64,000 bases of DNA, taken from Flemingiibacterium sp045644145 (GTDB lineage: Bacteria > Bacillota > Clostridia > Oscillospirales > CAG-272). How positions within the stretch are numbered: the stretch's first letter is position 1; each line of letters begins with the position of its first letter. The notes beneath the pieces were generated by a model, which saw nothing but the letters and a program-made list of their open reading frames with translations, made no database searches and had not been told where the DNA came from. The translations under genes were made by a program, and so were the position numbers. The stretch is from positions 13,820-77,819 of the forward strand of contig JAZRGK010000078.1 in assembly GCA_045644145.1 (NCBI GenBank). Reading direction: 5' to 3'. This document shows positions 1 through 8,325 of this stretch, piece after piece.

Positions 1-427
1 TGTTGAGCAAGAACGCGGTTAGTTTCCGCTGTTCCAGCACAGACATAACAACCGGACGAGCTCTTTTAACGGGGATTTTTGCGTTTTTCATCGCAAAAGG
101 CTTTGCGTATCCTTGTTCAACAGCAAATTCCAATATCTGTTTTGCAATAACGCTTACATCCTTTGAATATTTGGAGCTGTATTTTTCCCTCATGGCATCA
201 GCGAGCTTTATCAATATATCATCGGGAAGTTTGCGAGGGGAATACATTGACCACAGCGGCTTTAGCAGCTTGTTGCAGGTCCTTTTGTAATATGCGAGCG
301 TTGATGTTTTGACCTGATTCTGCTTGCTGTCAAGCCAAAGCTCAATGATGTTCTCCATTGTCAGGCTTTTGAGTTTGATTTTTTCGGATTGTGATGCCGA
401 ACTCTGCGAAAATAGCTTTTTTTTCAT
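1..427 (-). CDS. Tyrosine recombinase (phage-type integrase), N-terminal part, cut by window edge
   Basis: The minus strand reads open from an ATG at 427 to the window edge, giving about 142 residues. The start has a good ribosome site (TGGAGG, about 7 bases upstream). The basic N-terminus leads into an all-helical segment (around residues 22-110: LTMENIIELWLDS, STLAYYKRTCNKLL) typical of the SAM-like core-binding domain of phage integrases. It is followed by VMSVLEQRKLTAFL, which resembles the beginning of the catalytic domain. The catalytic R-H-R-Y residues would lie outside the window. By family, it would catalyse site-specific integration or excision of a mobile element extending to the left. 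Other recombinases of the same fold are possible. Confidence 0.8.
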   Translation of the reverse strand, partial: MKKKLFSQSSASQSEKIKLKSLTMENIIELWLDSKQNQVKTSTLAYYKRTCNKLLKPLWSMYSPRKLPDDILIKLADAMREKYSSKYSKDVSVIAKQILEFAVEQGYAKPFAMKNAKIPVKRARPVVMSVLEQRKLTAFLLN

Positions 428-442
428 AGATTTTCCTCCATA

Positions 443-471
443 CTTATAGTAGCAATAATATTTTAGCTCAA
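443..471 (-). promoter_or_regulatory. Promoter of the integrase gene
   Basis: On the minus strand TTGAGC (471-466) and TATAAG (448-443) are separated by 17 bases. They lie just upstream of the ribosome site of the integrase gene. The match to a housekeeping sigma promoter is moderate. Confidence 0.5.
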
Positions 472-510
472 ATATTTTACAAAATACGACAACTTTTGAT
501 ATTTCTCCTT

Positions 511-540
511 GATTTATTCGGAAATATATGGTATAATAGG
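511..540 (+). promoter_or_regulatory. Strong housekeeping-type promoter for a non-coding transcript
   Basis: TTGATT and TATAAT are separated by exactly 17 bases. No open reading frame follows before the hairpin and T-tract that end at about 655, so the promoter probably serves a short RNA rather than the transposase directly. Confidence 0.6.
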
Positions 541-544
541 TATC

Positions 545-656
545 AGTAAGATGATACTCAAAGGAAACTCCTTTGCGTAATTTTTTCGAATAATAAAAGG
601 AATGTCAATGGCGATTTTGTAATTGCCGGTACATTCCTTTTTATTTTTTCTATTCA
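545..656 (+). ncRNA. Putative small structured RNA or attenuated leader
   Basis: Downstream of a promoter with a perfect -10, the sequence forms three successive hairpins: GTATCA/TGATAC, AAAGG/CCTTT, and a long one with arms AAAAGGAATGT and ACATTCCTTTT followed by a T-rich tract. The last has the form of an intrinsic terminator. The resulting RNA would be about 110 nt. I do not recognise a known riboswitch class. It could be an independent small RNA between the integrase and the transposase, or a leader whose terminator controls the ISL3 transposase at 756. Confidence 0.45.
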
Positions 657-755
657 AAATGGTGAAGCGGTTTTCGTATTCTGTCATACTATTATCCCAA
701 TCCTTTTTAGTGTATCAGTTTTGAGCTATAACAATATCAAAACAAGAGGTGTGCT

Positions 756-2135
756 ATGAATACAAATAACGCTGCCAAGTCCTTACTAACATCAATTCCA
801 ACCGGATATGAACGTGTTAGTCCGTGTCCGAGTTTGAATAACACCGAATTAAAAATTCTCGAGTGCATACGTCCACTTGGTGTGCATGACGAATTGATGT
901 TTTATTGCGAACCAATCGAACCGTATAAGAATTGCTGTATTCATTGCGGCTCTCGTAATTTCTATGCTCACGGTAGAACTGCCGACAGGTTGGTGCACGA
1001 TTGTGATATCGGACGGGCCCGGGTAACGCTTCAGGTACGTGTACCTCGTTACCTCTGTAATGATTGCGGCAAAACATTTACATACCAATTTTTGACGATT
1101 ATGCCGCGGCAGCCGTTTACCGTAGAACTATATGAGCAGATTCGTCACGAAGCACTCATTGGTCCTTTTTCAAAAGTTGCCGAAAGATTTGGTATATCTG
1201 TGCCAACTGTAGCTTCTATTTTAGAAGAATATGGCAAGGAGTTAGAATCATCGTACCGCCCAACTGCTCCACGGGTTCTTGGGATTGACGAAAAGCATAT
1301 AGTTCGTAAAAGACGTGGGGTATTGGTTGACATAGAGAAAAGAAAGCTTATCGAAATGATGCCGGATAACAAGCGAGAAACAATGATACAAGCTATTACG
1401 AATTTGCCTAATTATGAACGCATTGAGGTAGTTACAATGGACATGACCAGCGGCTATGTATCACTTGTTGAGGAAATACTTCCTGCTGCCACTATTGTTA
1501 TAGACAAGTTCCATGTGGTGCAGGACCATCAGCGAAAAATCGCCACAACAAGAAAAAATGTTTTCAAATATCTTAAAGAGCAGATTGAATTAATTACCGA
1601 CGAAGACGAAAAGAAACAAAAAAGCGCTTTGTTAACAAGAATGGGCAAAGATTCATATCTTTTTAAATATGGAGTGAAAAAACTTCCCAAGCGACCAGCT
1701 CAAATTTCGCTGATGACAGAATTATGCGAAACATTTCCAGTGGTTAATACTCTACGCATGGTAAAAGAAGGGTTGGAACATATCTACGACGCTAACAGTA
1801 GAGAAGAGGCGGAAGCCATTTATAACGAATGGAAAAAACTTATTCCAGCTAAAGATCCAATATTCTCTGAAGTAATGATAATGAAACGGACAATGGATAG
1901 ATGGCACAAGTACATCTTTAATTATTTTAACGAGAATTGCCAATACACTAACGCAGCCACAGAGGGTGCCAATAGTTCAATCCAACATGTGAATAACCAA
2001 GGGCGAGGATATAGCTTCAACGTGCTACGAATAAAAGCCCTTTTCCAGCCACAGAAAGAATGTGAATGCTTTCAATATAGACGGAATAGGAAAGTTTTTT
2101 CAGATACTTTCTCAGACGGTAAAAATACAGAATGA
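756..2135 (+). CDS. ISL3-family transposase
   Basis: The 459-residue product is of normal length for ISL3 transposases. Two N-terminal Cys pairs (CCIHCGS around residue 54 and CNDCGKTF around residue 101) form the zinc-binding module. An HTH region follows (EALIGPFSKVAERFGISVPTVASI). The DDE catalytic core contains VLGIDEKH (first Asp), VVTMDMTSGY (second Asp) and a late Glu in the TNAATEGANS segment. A ribosome site (AGAGGT) precedes the ATG. It catalyses cut-and-paste transposition of its own insertion sequence. The frame is intact, so the element may be active. The left terminal inverted repeat was not found; a candidate right end is at about 2520. Confidence 0.93.
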   Translation: MNTNNAAKSLLTSIPTGYERVSPCPSLNNTELKILECIRPLGVHDELMFYCEPIEPYKNCCIHCGSRNFYAHGRTADRLVHDCDIGRARVTLQVRVPRYLCNDCGKTFTYQFLTIMPRQPFTVELYEQIRHEALIGPFSKVAERFGISVPTVASILEEYGKELESSYRPTAPRVLGIDEKHIVRKRRGVLVDIEKRKLIEMMPDNKRETMIQAITNLPNYERIEVVTMDMTSGYVSLVEEILPAATIVIDKFHVVQDHQRKIATTRKNVFKYLKEQIELITDEDEKKQKSALLTRMGKDSYLFKYGVKKLPKRPAQISLMTELCETFPVVNTLRMVKEGLEHIYDANSREEAEAIYNEWKKLIPAKDPIFSEVMIMKRTMDRWHKYIFNYFNENCQYTNAATEGANSSIQHVNNQGRGYSFNVLRIKALFQPQKECECFQYRRNRKVFSDTFSDGKNTE

Positions 2136-2140
2136 TGCTT

Positions 2141-2440
2141 TCATTCCCATTGTATTGTCCAAGGAGTTAATGATTGCAAAATATTTTTCGATTCTTCAAC
2201 TGTATACTTTGGTATTTCATCAGGAAATAGAACACAATAATAATTATCAAGGAGCTGCATCACAACTTCATCATCTTCCAAGCGTTCTGCCTTTTTGATA
2301 AGAGTGGTAAGTTCTTTTTTGCTCACACCATTTGGATTCATTCCTCTAATAATACTTTCCTGACGCTCTGTGTAAATTGTTCCGTAAGGATTATAGTCAG
2401 GTTCAAATTTTTTGTGGTATCTAAAACGCGCTTTAGCCAT
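2141..2440 (-). CDS. Small conserved-looking protein convergent with the ISL3 transposase
   Basis: The 99-residue product (MAKARFRYHKKF...) starts at the ATG at 2440, which is preceded by a purine-rich AGAGAGATGG ribosome site. A longer upstream extension in frame is possible but lacks a ribosome site. It ends only six bases from the transposase stop, facing it. The protein is basic at the N-terminus and mostly helical (ERQESIIRGMNPNGVSKKELTTLIKKAERLED), with no recognised motif, signal peptide or membrane segment. It may be a passenger gene of the insertion sequence or a chromosomal gene beside it. Its function is unknown. Confidence 0.6.
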   Translation of the reverse strand: MAKARFRYHKKFEPDYNPYGTIYTERQESIIRGMNPNGVSKKELTTLIKKAERLEDDEVVMQLLDNYYCVLFPDEIPKYTVEESKNILQSLTPWTIQWE

Positions 2441-2490
2441 TAAACCATCTCTCTTTCTATAAAATATTATACAGCCTCGGCGACAAAAAA

Positions 2491-2520
2491 TCACCTACAC
2501 AAGTTTATGTTTTCAAAGCC
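2491..2520. mobile_element. Candidate right end of the ISL3-type element
   Basis: Read from the outside on the minus strand, the sequence begins GGCTTTGAAAACATAAACTT, which resembles ISL3 terminal repeats in starting GG and in its AT-rich composition. No matching left end was found between 430 and 755, so this boundary is tentative. Confidence 0.3.
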
Positions 2521-2570
2521 ATAACTAAAAAGCGTTAAATCCTACACTTATAGTGTGCGTGAAAATACAA

Positions 2571-2596
2571 ATAAAAAAGGCCTCGTTTTGAGGCCT
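2571..2596 (-). terminator. Intrinsic terminator hairpin
   Basis: GGCCTC-gtttt-GAGGCC is followed on the minus strand by a run of six T. No minus-strand gene lies immediately upstream of it, so it may be a remnant or may block read-through. Confidence 0.55.
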
Positions 2597-2662
2597 AAAG
2601 AAATTATCACACACAAAATTTTAGAGAACCGCCCTGATGTTATCAGAAATACACCGAACATC

Positions 2663-2691
2663 TTGATTTTTCCTTGAATATGCGGTATAAT
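2663..2691 (+). promoter_or_regulatory. Promoter of the membrane methyltransferase gene
   Basis: TTGATT, 17 bases, TATAAT, about 40 bases before the start codon at 2731. Confidence 0.65.
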
Positions 2692-2730
2692 TGAAGTAAG
2701 GGCGCAATGCTGAAACAAAGGAGAAACACA

Positions 2731-3402
2731 ATGACAGCAAAACTGTTCTTTCAGGCAATCCTTAAATTTTTCATCGGAGTTATTTTGGTGGGGGCTCTTA
2801 TATTCTTCCCTGCCGGAACATTTCATTTCACGAACGGCTGGCTTTTTATGGGGATTCTGTTTATACCAATGTTCATCGCAGGAATTGTCATGATGTTTAA
2901 AAATCCAATGCTCCTTAAAAGCCGCCTTGACGCAAAGGAAACCGAAGCGGAGCAAAATCTTGTTGTAAAGCTCAGCGGTATTATGTTTTTAGCCGGCTTT
3001 GTTGTTGCCGGATTGGGCTTTCGCTTTGGCTGGTACGCGCTTCCAAAGTGGGCGGTGATCGCCGCATCCGCGGTATTCCTTGCGGCATACATTCTGTATG
3101 CAGAGGTTTTAAGAGAAAACACCTATCTCAGCCGCACAGTTAAGGTTCAGGAAAACCAAAGGGTTATAGATACTGGGTTATATGGCATCGTAAGGCATCC
3201 CATGTACGCGGTTACGCTTATTTTGTTTTTATCCATGCCACTTGTACTTGGCTCGGTGTACTCATTCTTTATTTTTCTTACATATCCGCTCATAATTGCA
3301 AAGAGAATCAAAAACGAGGAAGCGCTTCTTGAAAAGGAGCTTGACGGTTATACTCGGTATAAAGAAAAGGTAAAATACCGACTGATACCTTTTGTGTGGT
3401 GA
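2731..3402 (+). CDS. Integral membrane methyltransferase, isoprenylcysteine carboxyl-methyltransferase (ICMT/PEMT-like) family
   Basis: The product has 223 residues from ATG 2731, chosen because AAAGGAG lies 7 bases upstream. An ATG 24 bases earlier lacks such a site. Hydrophobic stretches predict five to six membrane helices. The C-terminal half carries the family signature: TGLYGIVRHPMY (around residues 150-161), then a long hydrophobic helix, then KNEEALLEKELDGYTRYKEKVKYRLIPFVW, where the E..L...Y..Y..KV.YRL.P pattern forms the SAM and substrate pocket. In bacteria the methyl acceptor of this family is generally unknown; prenylcysteine is not expected here. It is a single-gene unit bounded by its own promoter and terminator. 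Confidence 0.8.
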   Translation: MTAKLFFQAILKFFIGVILVGALIFFPAGTFHFTNGWLFMGILFIPMFIAGIVMMFKNPMLLKSRLDAKETEAEQNLVVKLSGIMFLAGFVVAGLGFRFGWYALPKWAVIAASAVFLAAYILYAEVLRENTYLSRTVKVQENQRVIDTGLYGIVRHPMYAVTLILFLSMPLVLGSVYSFFIFLTYPLIIAKRIKNEEALLEKELDGYTRYKEKVKYRLIPFVW

Positions 3403-3414
3403 AATCCTTAGAAA

Positions 3415-3453
3415 CAAAAAATAACGGAAAGCGTTTGCTTTCCGTTATTTTTT
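3415..3453. terminator. Bidirectional intrinsic terminator
   Basis: A stem of ATAACGGAAAGC and its complement with a 4-base loop is flanked by A- and T-runs on both sides. It serves the plus-strand methyltransferase gene and the minus-strand lipoprotein gene that ends at 3466. Confidence 0.85.
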
Positions 3454-3465
3454 GTTTCTTTCAAA

Positions 3466-4593
3466 TCAGCCTTCAATGACCTTCGCGTTGTCAAGGATAA
3501 AGTTGTGTACCATGATATCGGTAAGTATATACTGCTTGATATATGGTGCGCCATATGTTTCGATGTAGCTGTCGTAGCCGTTTTCGGTTATATCTTCAGC
3601 AGTTACGGTAAGACCCTCAAGCTCTGCGATTGCTTGTGCCGCAAGATAGTTGAGCGCAGTGGATTTGTATGCTTCCATCTCTTCCTCGATGTAAGCATCA
3701 ACAGACGCATATCCGCCGGTAGCCATGTATTCATCAACAGTTAATCCATACATATTCGCATAATACTCAAACTGGGCTGTGTCCGCGTTGATAAAGAAGT
3801 CAAGTACGTTCTGAGGGATCTCTTCGCATGTCGCCGCAGAAAGAATACCGCCGACAAAATCATATTTCTGGTTGCTTACAAGCCACTCTTTGATATCCGC
3901 CTTAAGCGCATCCACATTCTCAAAGCCGTAATCTGCAGCAATTTCGTCGGAAAGCTCGGGAATTACGGTTTCAATAATCTCGCCCTGAATATAGTTGATG
4001 GTGATATTGAAAATCGCATCCTTGCCGTTAAGCTCTTCCTTGCCGTAATCCTTGGGGAAAGTAACCTCAATATCGAAGTTCTCGCCAGGCATGTGATCGA
4101 TAAGCTGCTCAAGGAAGTCGTCTATATAATTGGTAACGCCGATGGTAACAACAGTTCCGTTACCGTTGGTGCTTCCGCCCTCAAACTCGACGCCGTCAAC
4201 GCTTCCTACATAATCGATATTCAATGTATCGCCGTCTTCTACAGCTCTGTCGGTGATCTCTTCGTAAATCTCCTCGGCATAGGATTCGAGGATTATATTG
4301 ATCTGAGCATTAACCTCTTCCTCAGAAGCAGATGTTACGGCAGAAGAAAGCTCCACGCCCTTGTATTCGGGGAGAGTAACGATCTCCGATGCCTTTATGC
4401 CTTCGAAAAAGCCGTTTTCGTCAAGACCTGCACTGTAGTCATACGTCTCGGCATCACCTGTATCAGTTTCGTCTGCGGCGGTAGTATCCGCTGCGGTGGT
4501 ATCTTCTCCGTCACCGGGCTTTGCTCCGCAAGCGCATGCAGATACCGCGAGAACGCCGGCTAAAATAAGCGCTAAAATTTTGCTTAACTTCAT
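3466..4593 (-). CDS. Secreted trigger-factor-like peptidyl-prolyl isomerase lipoprotein
   Basis: The 375-residue product starts with a lipoprotein signal (hydrophobic residues 5-17, lipobox V-S-A-C with Cys20), followed by a Thr/Asp-rich linker. The middle part (about 113-210) matches the FKBP fold of trigger factor: VEDGDTLNIDYVGSVDGVEF and FDIEVTFPKDYGKEELNGK. The C-terminal part (about 215-375) is helical, like the trigger factor chaperone arms. The ribosome-binding N-domain is absent and replaced by the export signal, so it probably acts as a foldase outside the membrane rather than on ribosomes. Gram-positive PrsA proteins have an analogous role. It is monocistronic. Confidence 0.82.
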   Translation of the reverse strand: MKLSKILALILAGVLAVSACACGAKPGDGEDTTAADTTAADETDTGDAETYDYSAGLDENGFFEGIKASEIVTLPEYKGVELSSAVTSASEEEVNAQINIILESYAEEIYEEITDRAVEDGDTLNIDYVGSVDGVEFEGGSTNGNGTVVTIGVTNYIDDFLEQLIDHMPGENFDIEVTFPKDYGKEELNGKDAIFNITINYIQGEIIETVIPELSDEIAADYGFENVDALKADIKEWLVSNQKYDFVGGILSAATCEEIPQNVLDFFINADTAQFEYYANMYGLTVDEYMATGGYASVDAYIEEEMEAYKSTALNYLAAQAIAELEGLTVTAEDITENGYDSYIETYGAPYIKQYILTDIMVHNFILDNAKVIEG

Positions 4594-4750
4594 TTTTCAG
4601 TTTCTCCTTATTCGTTTGTGATAATTTTGGAACTATTCAAAGCACGTATATTATACCACACTTTGCCCTTGATTGCAATAGGTATTTAGGTGTGTAAAAT
4701 ATATTTTTTGTGAATCTTTTCGGGATTTTGTGTGATGAGTTTTTTCACAC

Positions 4751-4779
4751 TTGACAAAGCATGGCTTTTGGTATATAAT
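4751..4779 (+). promoter_or_regulatory. Promoter of hisS
   Basis: A consensus TTGACA and a perfect TATAAT are separated by 17 bases, about 50 bases before the hisS start. No T-box hairpins are seen in this short leader. Confidence 0.75.
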
Positions 4780-4829
4780 ATCTGTATATTTATTTTGTGT
4801 AACTACCCACTTTGAAAGGATACAGGACA

Positions 4830-6071
4830 ATGAAAATAACCCCCGTAAAAGGTACAGCCGATTACTTACCAAACGAAGTGCTTGTACGCGACTATCTCCA
4901 GTCTACCATCATCGAAACATACCGCTCCTGCGGCTTTGAGCGCATAACCACCCCTATAATCGAGGATATCGAAAACCTTGACAAATCCGAGGGCGGCGAG
5001 AATCTTAATCTTATATTCAAGATAATGAAGCGCGGCGAAAAGCTTGACGAGGCTGTTGCTTCAGGTGACGTGAAGGAGCTTTCGGATATGGGACTCCGCT
5101 ACGACCTCACCCTTCCCCTAACACGTTACTATGCAAATAACAGAGCCAAGCTTCCTTCTCCCTTCAAGGTGATTCAGGTAGACAAGGTATACCGCGCAGA
5201 GCGTCCGCAAAAGGGGCGTATGCGCGAATTCATGCAGTGTGATATCGACATTATCGGAAGCGATTCCTACACCGCAGAGGTTGAGCTTATCGGCACTACC
5301 GCAAAAGCTCTTTTAAATATCGGCTTTGATAACTTTAACATCCGCATTAACGACAGAAGACTCCTTAAAGCTATCATAATGAGCGCAGGATTTGAGGAAG
5401 CAAGCTGTGATTCCGTATGCATCTCCCTTGACAAGCTGGACAAGATAGATATAGACGGCGTACGCGGTGAGCTTCTCGAAAAGGGCTTCGACGGTGCGGC
5501 TGTTGAAAAGCTTATGGCAAATCTCGCTATTAAGCCCTTTACACTTGAAACTGCCGCTTCTATATGCGGTGAGCTTGACTGCGTTTCAAATCTCCGCCGC
5601 ATTATGGCGCTTGCAAATAAGGTGTCGGACGGAAAATATTCTGTTATCTACGACATGACGCTTGTCCGCGGTCAGGGCTACTATACCGGCACCGTTTTTG
5701 AAATTACAAGCCCCGAATTCAGAGGCGCGATCGGCGGCGGCGGACGTTATGACAACCTTATCGGCAAATTCCTTGGTGAGAGCATCCCGGCTGTTGGATT
5801 TTCCATCGGTTTTGAGCGCATTGCGGGAATTCTTCTCGAAAAGAACTATAAGCTTCCCGGAAGAAAGCTCCGTATGGCGCTTATTTACGACGAAAACACC
5901 TTCCCCGCCGCACTTTCTCACGCCAATGAGCTTCGAAGCGAATACGACGTTACTCTTTTTGAAGCCCCCAAGAAGCTTGGCAAGCTGTTCGCACGTCTTG
6001 AAGAGAGCGGATATGCCGGATGCATCATTGAGGGCAAGGATGAAATCAAGATGTTCGGCGAACGCGCATGA
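4830..6071 (+). CDS. hisS: Histidine--tRNA ligase (clostridial short type)
   Basis: The 413-residue protein starts at ATG 4830 (AAAGGA upstream). It attaches histidine to tRNA-His in the cytoplasm. Class II motifs are clear: motif 2 in YRAERPQKGRMREF (about 132-145), the histidine-binding segment LVRGQGYYTGTVFE, and motif 3 in GGGGRYDNLIGKF...GFSIGFERI. RGQGYY departs from the usual RGLDYY. The C-terminal anticodon-binding domain ends early (at KDEIKMFGERA), about 30 residues shorter than in standard HisRS. A HisZ-type regulatory paralogue is the alternative, but the retained Arg of the RG-YY loop and the lack of other his genes favour HisRS. It overlaps the next gene by ATGA. Confidence 0.82.
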   Translation: MKITPVKGTADYLPNEVLVRDYLQSTIIETYRSCGFERITTPIIEDIENLDKSEGGENLNLIFKIMKRGEKLDEAVASGDVKELSDMGLRYDLTLPLTRYYANNRAKLPSPFKVIQVDKVYRAERPQKGRMREFMQCDIDIIGSDSYTAEVELIGTTAKALLNIGFDNFNIRINDRRLLKAIIMSAGFEEASCDSVCISLDKLDKIDIDGVRGELLEKGFDGAAVEKLMANLAIKPFTLETAASICGELDCVSNLRRIMALANKVSDGKYSVIYDMTLVRGQGYYTGTVFEITSPEFRGAIGGGGRYDNLIGKFLGESIPAVGFSIGFERIAGILLEKNYKLPGRKLRMALIYDENTFPAALSHANELRSEYDVTLFEAPKKLGKLFARLEESGYAGCIIEGKDEIKMFGERA

Positions 6072-6997
6072 AAATTGTTACCCTTACGCTGAATCCCGCT
6101 TTTGACGTTCACTGTCACACGGCTCACTTTGAGCCTTTCCACGAAAATTTAGCTGAAATCACATGCCGCGACGCCGGCGGTAAGGGTATAAATATTTCCC
6201 GTGCGCTTAGCGTAAACGGCGTTGATAATCTTGCCTTTGCGGTTCTCGGCGAGGAAAACGCCGCCGACTTCGAGCGTGCGCTTGCGGCGGATTCAGTCAA
6301 ATATCTTCCGATGTACGTTCCGGGGCGCATACGCGAAAATATCACACTACACGCCGACGATTCTGGGGAAACCAGAATCAGCTTCACAGGCTTCTCTGCG
6401 AATGACACCCTTATCGAGCGTGTGGGAGATGGGATTCTTCCTTGTCTTGACACCGACTGCATTGTGACATTCACGGGGCGCGTGACGTCAGGCTTATCAT
6501 TGGATGCCGTAAAATCTATGCTCCGTCAAATCAAGGATAAAGGCGCAAAGCTCGTTATAGATTCCCGTTCGTTTTCGGTGGATGATCTTACTGAGCTTTC
6601 CCCTTGGCTTATAAAGCCGAATCAGGAGGAGATAAGTGAATATCTTTCAAGAAAGGTGGAAGACTTCCAAGAAATCGTTTCAGCGGCGCAAGAGCTTCAC
6701 CGACTTGGGATTGACAATGTAATGGTAAGCTTCGGATCAAAGGGCGCGCTCCTTGTATGCTCCGATGGGTCATTTATAGCCGTTCCGCCAAAAATCGAAG
6801 CCATATCCACCATCGGTGCCGGCGACAGCTCCATAGCGGGCTTTCTTTCGGCGGCAAAGGACGGAAAATCCGCGCCCGAAATGCTCCGCACGGCGGTTTC
6901 CTACGGCACAGCCGCATGTCTTACCGAGGGCACACGTCCGCCGCGCTCAGAAGATATCTCGCACATTTTTGATAAGGTGTCTGTTATGAAGATATAA
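6068..6997 (+). CDS. PfkB-family sugar kinase, 1-phosphofructokinase/tagatose-6-phosphate kinase type
   Basis: The 309-residue product overlaps hisS by four bases (ATGA), so translation is probably coupled. It begins MKIVTLTLNPAFDVH, the typical start of FruK/LacC proteins. GGKGINISRAL (about 37-47) is PfkB signature 1, and TIGAGDSSIAGF near residue 255 is signature 2, with the catalytic Asp in GAGD and the anion-hole glycines. By family it would phosphorylate a sugar phosphate (fructose-1-phosphate or tagatose-6-phosphate) with ATP. No PTS or other sugar genes are adjacent, so the substrate cannot be fixed from context. Pairing with hisS suggests convenience rather than a shared pathway. Confidence 0.85.
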   Translation: MKIVTLTLNPAFDVHCHTAHFEPFHENLAEITCRDAGGKGINISRALSVNGVDNLAFAVLGEENAADFERALAADSVKYLPMYVPGRIRENITLHADDSGETRISFTGFSANDTLIERVGDGILPCLDTDCIVTFTGRVTSGLSLDAVKSMLRQIKDKGAKLVIDSRSFSVDDLTELSPWLIKPNQEEISEYLSRKVEDFQEIVSAAQELHRLGIDNVMVSFGSKGALLVCSDGSFIAVPPKIEAISTIGAGDSSIAGFLSAAKDGKSAPEMLRTAVSYGTAACLTEGTRPPRSEDISHIFDKVSVMKI

Positions 6998-7018
6998 ATC
7001 ATCTGCAAATATAAACGC

Positions 7019-7055
7019 TGTGGCTGTTGCACTTATGTGCAACAGCCACATTTAT
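7019..7055 (+). terminator. Terminator of the hisS-pfkB operon
   Basis: A perfect 14-bp stem (TGTGGCTGTTGCAC and complement) with a 4-base loop is followed by TTTATT. It also separates this operon from the convergent ClC gene. Confidence 0.8.
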
Positions 7056-7059
7056 TAAC

Positions 7060-8325
7060 TTATACCGTTCCTTCTTCAACTGCCTCGTCATCAAGCTTTG
7101 AAAAAACAATGCGCTGACCGGAATACAGTCCGAATTTTCCGGTAAAGAGATGGGTTGCAAGCACCGCGGTCATAAAGTATATCATACCCTCTGAACCGAA
7201 CAGTTCTATACCTAAAATTATTGAGGTAATGGGACAGTTTGTAACGCCGCAGAACATAGCAATCATACCTACGGCAGCACCAAACGGTACTCCGAATCCA
7301 ACCGCTGCCGCTACTGTTCCGCCAAGTGTTGCACCGATAAACAGCGTGGGTACTATCTCGCCGCCTTTGAATCCGCATCCCATGGTTACAGCAGTAAATA
7401 TCATTTTAAGCAGAAATGCTTCCGGTCTTACGGATGCGCCATCAAATATTTCCTCTATTATTTTTGTGCCGCTTCCGTTGTAATCTCCGGTTCTTACCGC
7501 AAAAGTCAGCGCAATGATAATCAGTGCGCCGACGGTTACTCTTAAATATCTGTTTGGAATAAAATTTTTGAATAATTTTCCGGTCTTGTGCATCAGCACG
7601 CAGAACAGTATGCTTGCAAGTGATGCGGATATAGTAATAAGCCAAACGTGCCACATTGACTGTATGGTGAACTCGGGCATTACCACATTATCATATCGCT
7701 CCGCATGAACGCCCAGCATACGCGCGGTGCTGTAAGCAACGGTGGATGATACCATACACGGAAACATTGCGGCTGTATAAAGCCGTCCTACACATGCTAC
7801 CTCTACCGCGAAGATACAGGCGCCTACAGGCGTTGTAAAAAGCGCGGAAAACAGTGCACTCATACCGCACATAGTAAGTATATGTCGCTGTTTGTCGCTG
7901 ATTCTGACAAGTTTTCCTATTACGGTAGCTATGCTTCCGCCAATCTGCAGTGCGGCACCTTCACGTCCCGCAGAACCGCCGCAGATATGGGTAAGCAATG
8001 TTCCGAGAAAAACCGCAGGGGCAAGAAGGGGCGATACCGCTTTTTCGTCGCGTACTGTTTCAAATACAGTGTTGGTATTAGAACCTACAGTGCCAAACAG
8101 TTTATAAATGAGTGCAATAAGCACGCCTGCCGCAGGCAGGAGAAATATGGCAAATGAATGATCAGCGTAAAACATTGATGCAAATGTCAGTCCGTGGGAA
8201 AAAGCAGCCCCCACTGCTCCGCCGATGAATCCCGTAAGGATTCCGAGCAACAGCCACAGCGTACACACACCGATATACTTCTGCACGCTTTCAGAGCATG
8301 CTTTGATTTTTTCTTTTATAGACAT
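7060..8325 (-). CDS. ClC-family chloride channel or H+/Cl- antiporter
   Basis: The 421-residue protein starts at ATG 8325, preceded by AGGGGGAA. A longer in-frame start at 8379 has no ribosome site. Ten or more hydrophobic helices fit the ClC fold. Diagnostic segments are GSAGREGAALQIGGS (about residues 117-131, the GREG(P) anion-selectivity loop with the gating Glu), GCGFKGGEIVPTLFIGATLGG (the GxFxP-like loop, here with a Glu) and the late GVTNCPITSIILGIELFG. It moves chloride or related anions across the plasma membrane. A fluoride-exporting subtype is conceivable, but no fluoride riboswitch is seen upstream. It is monocistronic. Confidence 0.88.
   Translation of the reverse strand: MSIKEKIKACSESVQKYIGVCTLWLLLGILTGFIGGAVGAAFSHGLTFASMFYADHSFAIFLLPAAGVLIALIYKLFGTVGSNTNTVFETVRDEKAVSPLLAPAVFLGTLLTHICGGSAGREGAALQIGGSIATVIGKLVRISDKQRHILTMCGMSALFSALFTTPVGACIFAVEVACVGRLYTAAMFPCMVSSTVAYSTARMLGVHAERYDNVVMPEFTIQSMWHVWLITISASLASILFCVLMHKTGKLFKNFIPNRYLRVTVGALIIIALTFAVRTGDYNGSGTKIIEEIFDGASVRPEAFLLKMIFTAVTMGCGFKGGEIVPTLFIGATLGGTVAAAVGFGVPFGAAVGMIAMFCGVTNCPITSIILGIELFGSEGMIYFMTAVLATHLFTGKFGLYSGQRIVFSKLDDEAVEEGTV

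Noticed and set aside
3..290. A 95-codon plus-strand reading frame at the left edge
   Set aside because: It lies opposite the integrase frame on the minus strand, has no ribosome site and no recognisable protein features.
7060..8325. Fluoride-specific ClC (CLC-F) with fluoride riboswitch
   Set aside because: The selectivity loop reads GREG as in chloride types, and no fluoride riboswitch elements are visible upstream.
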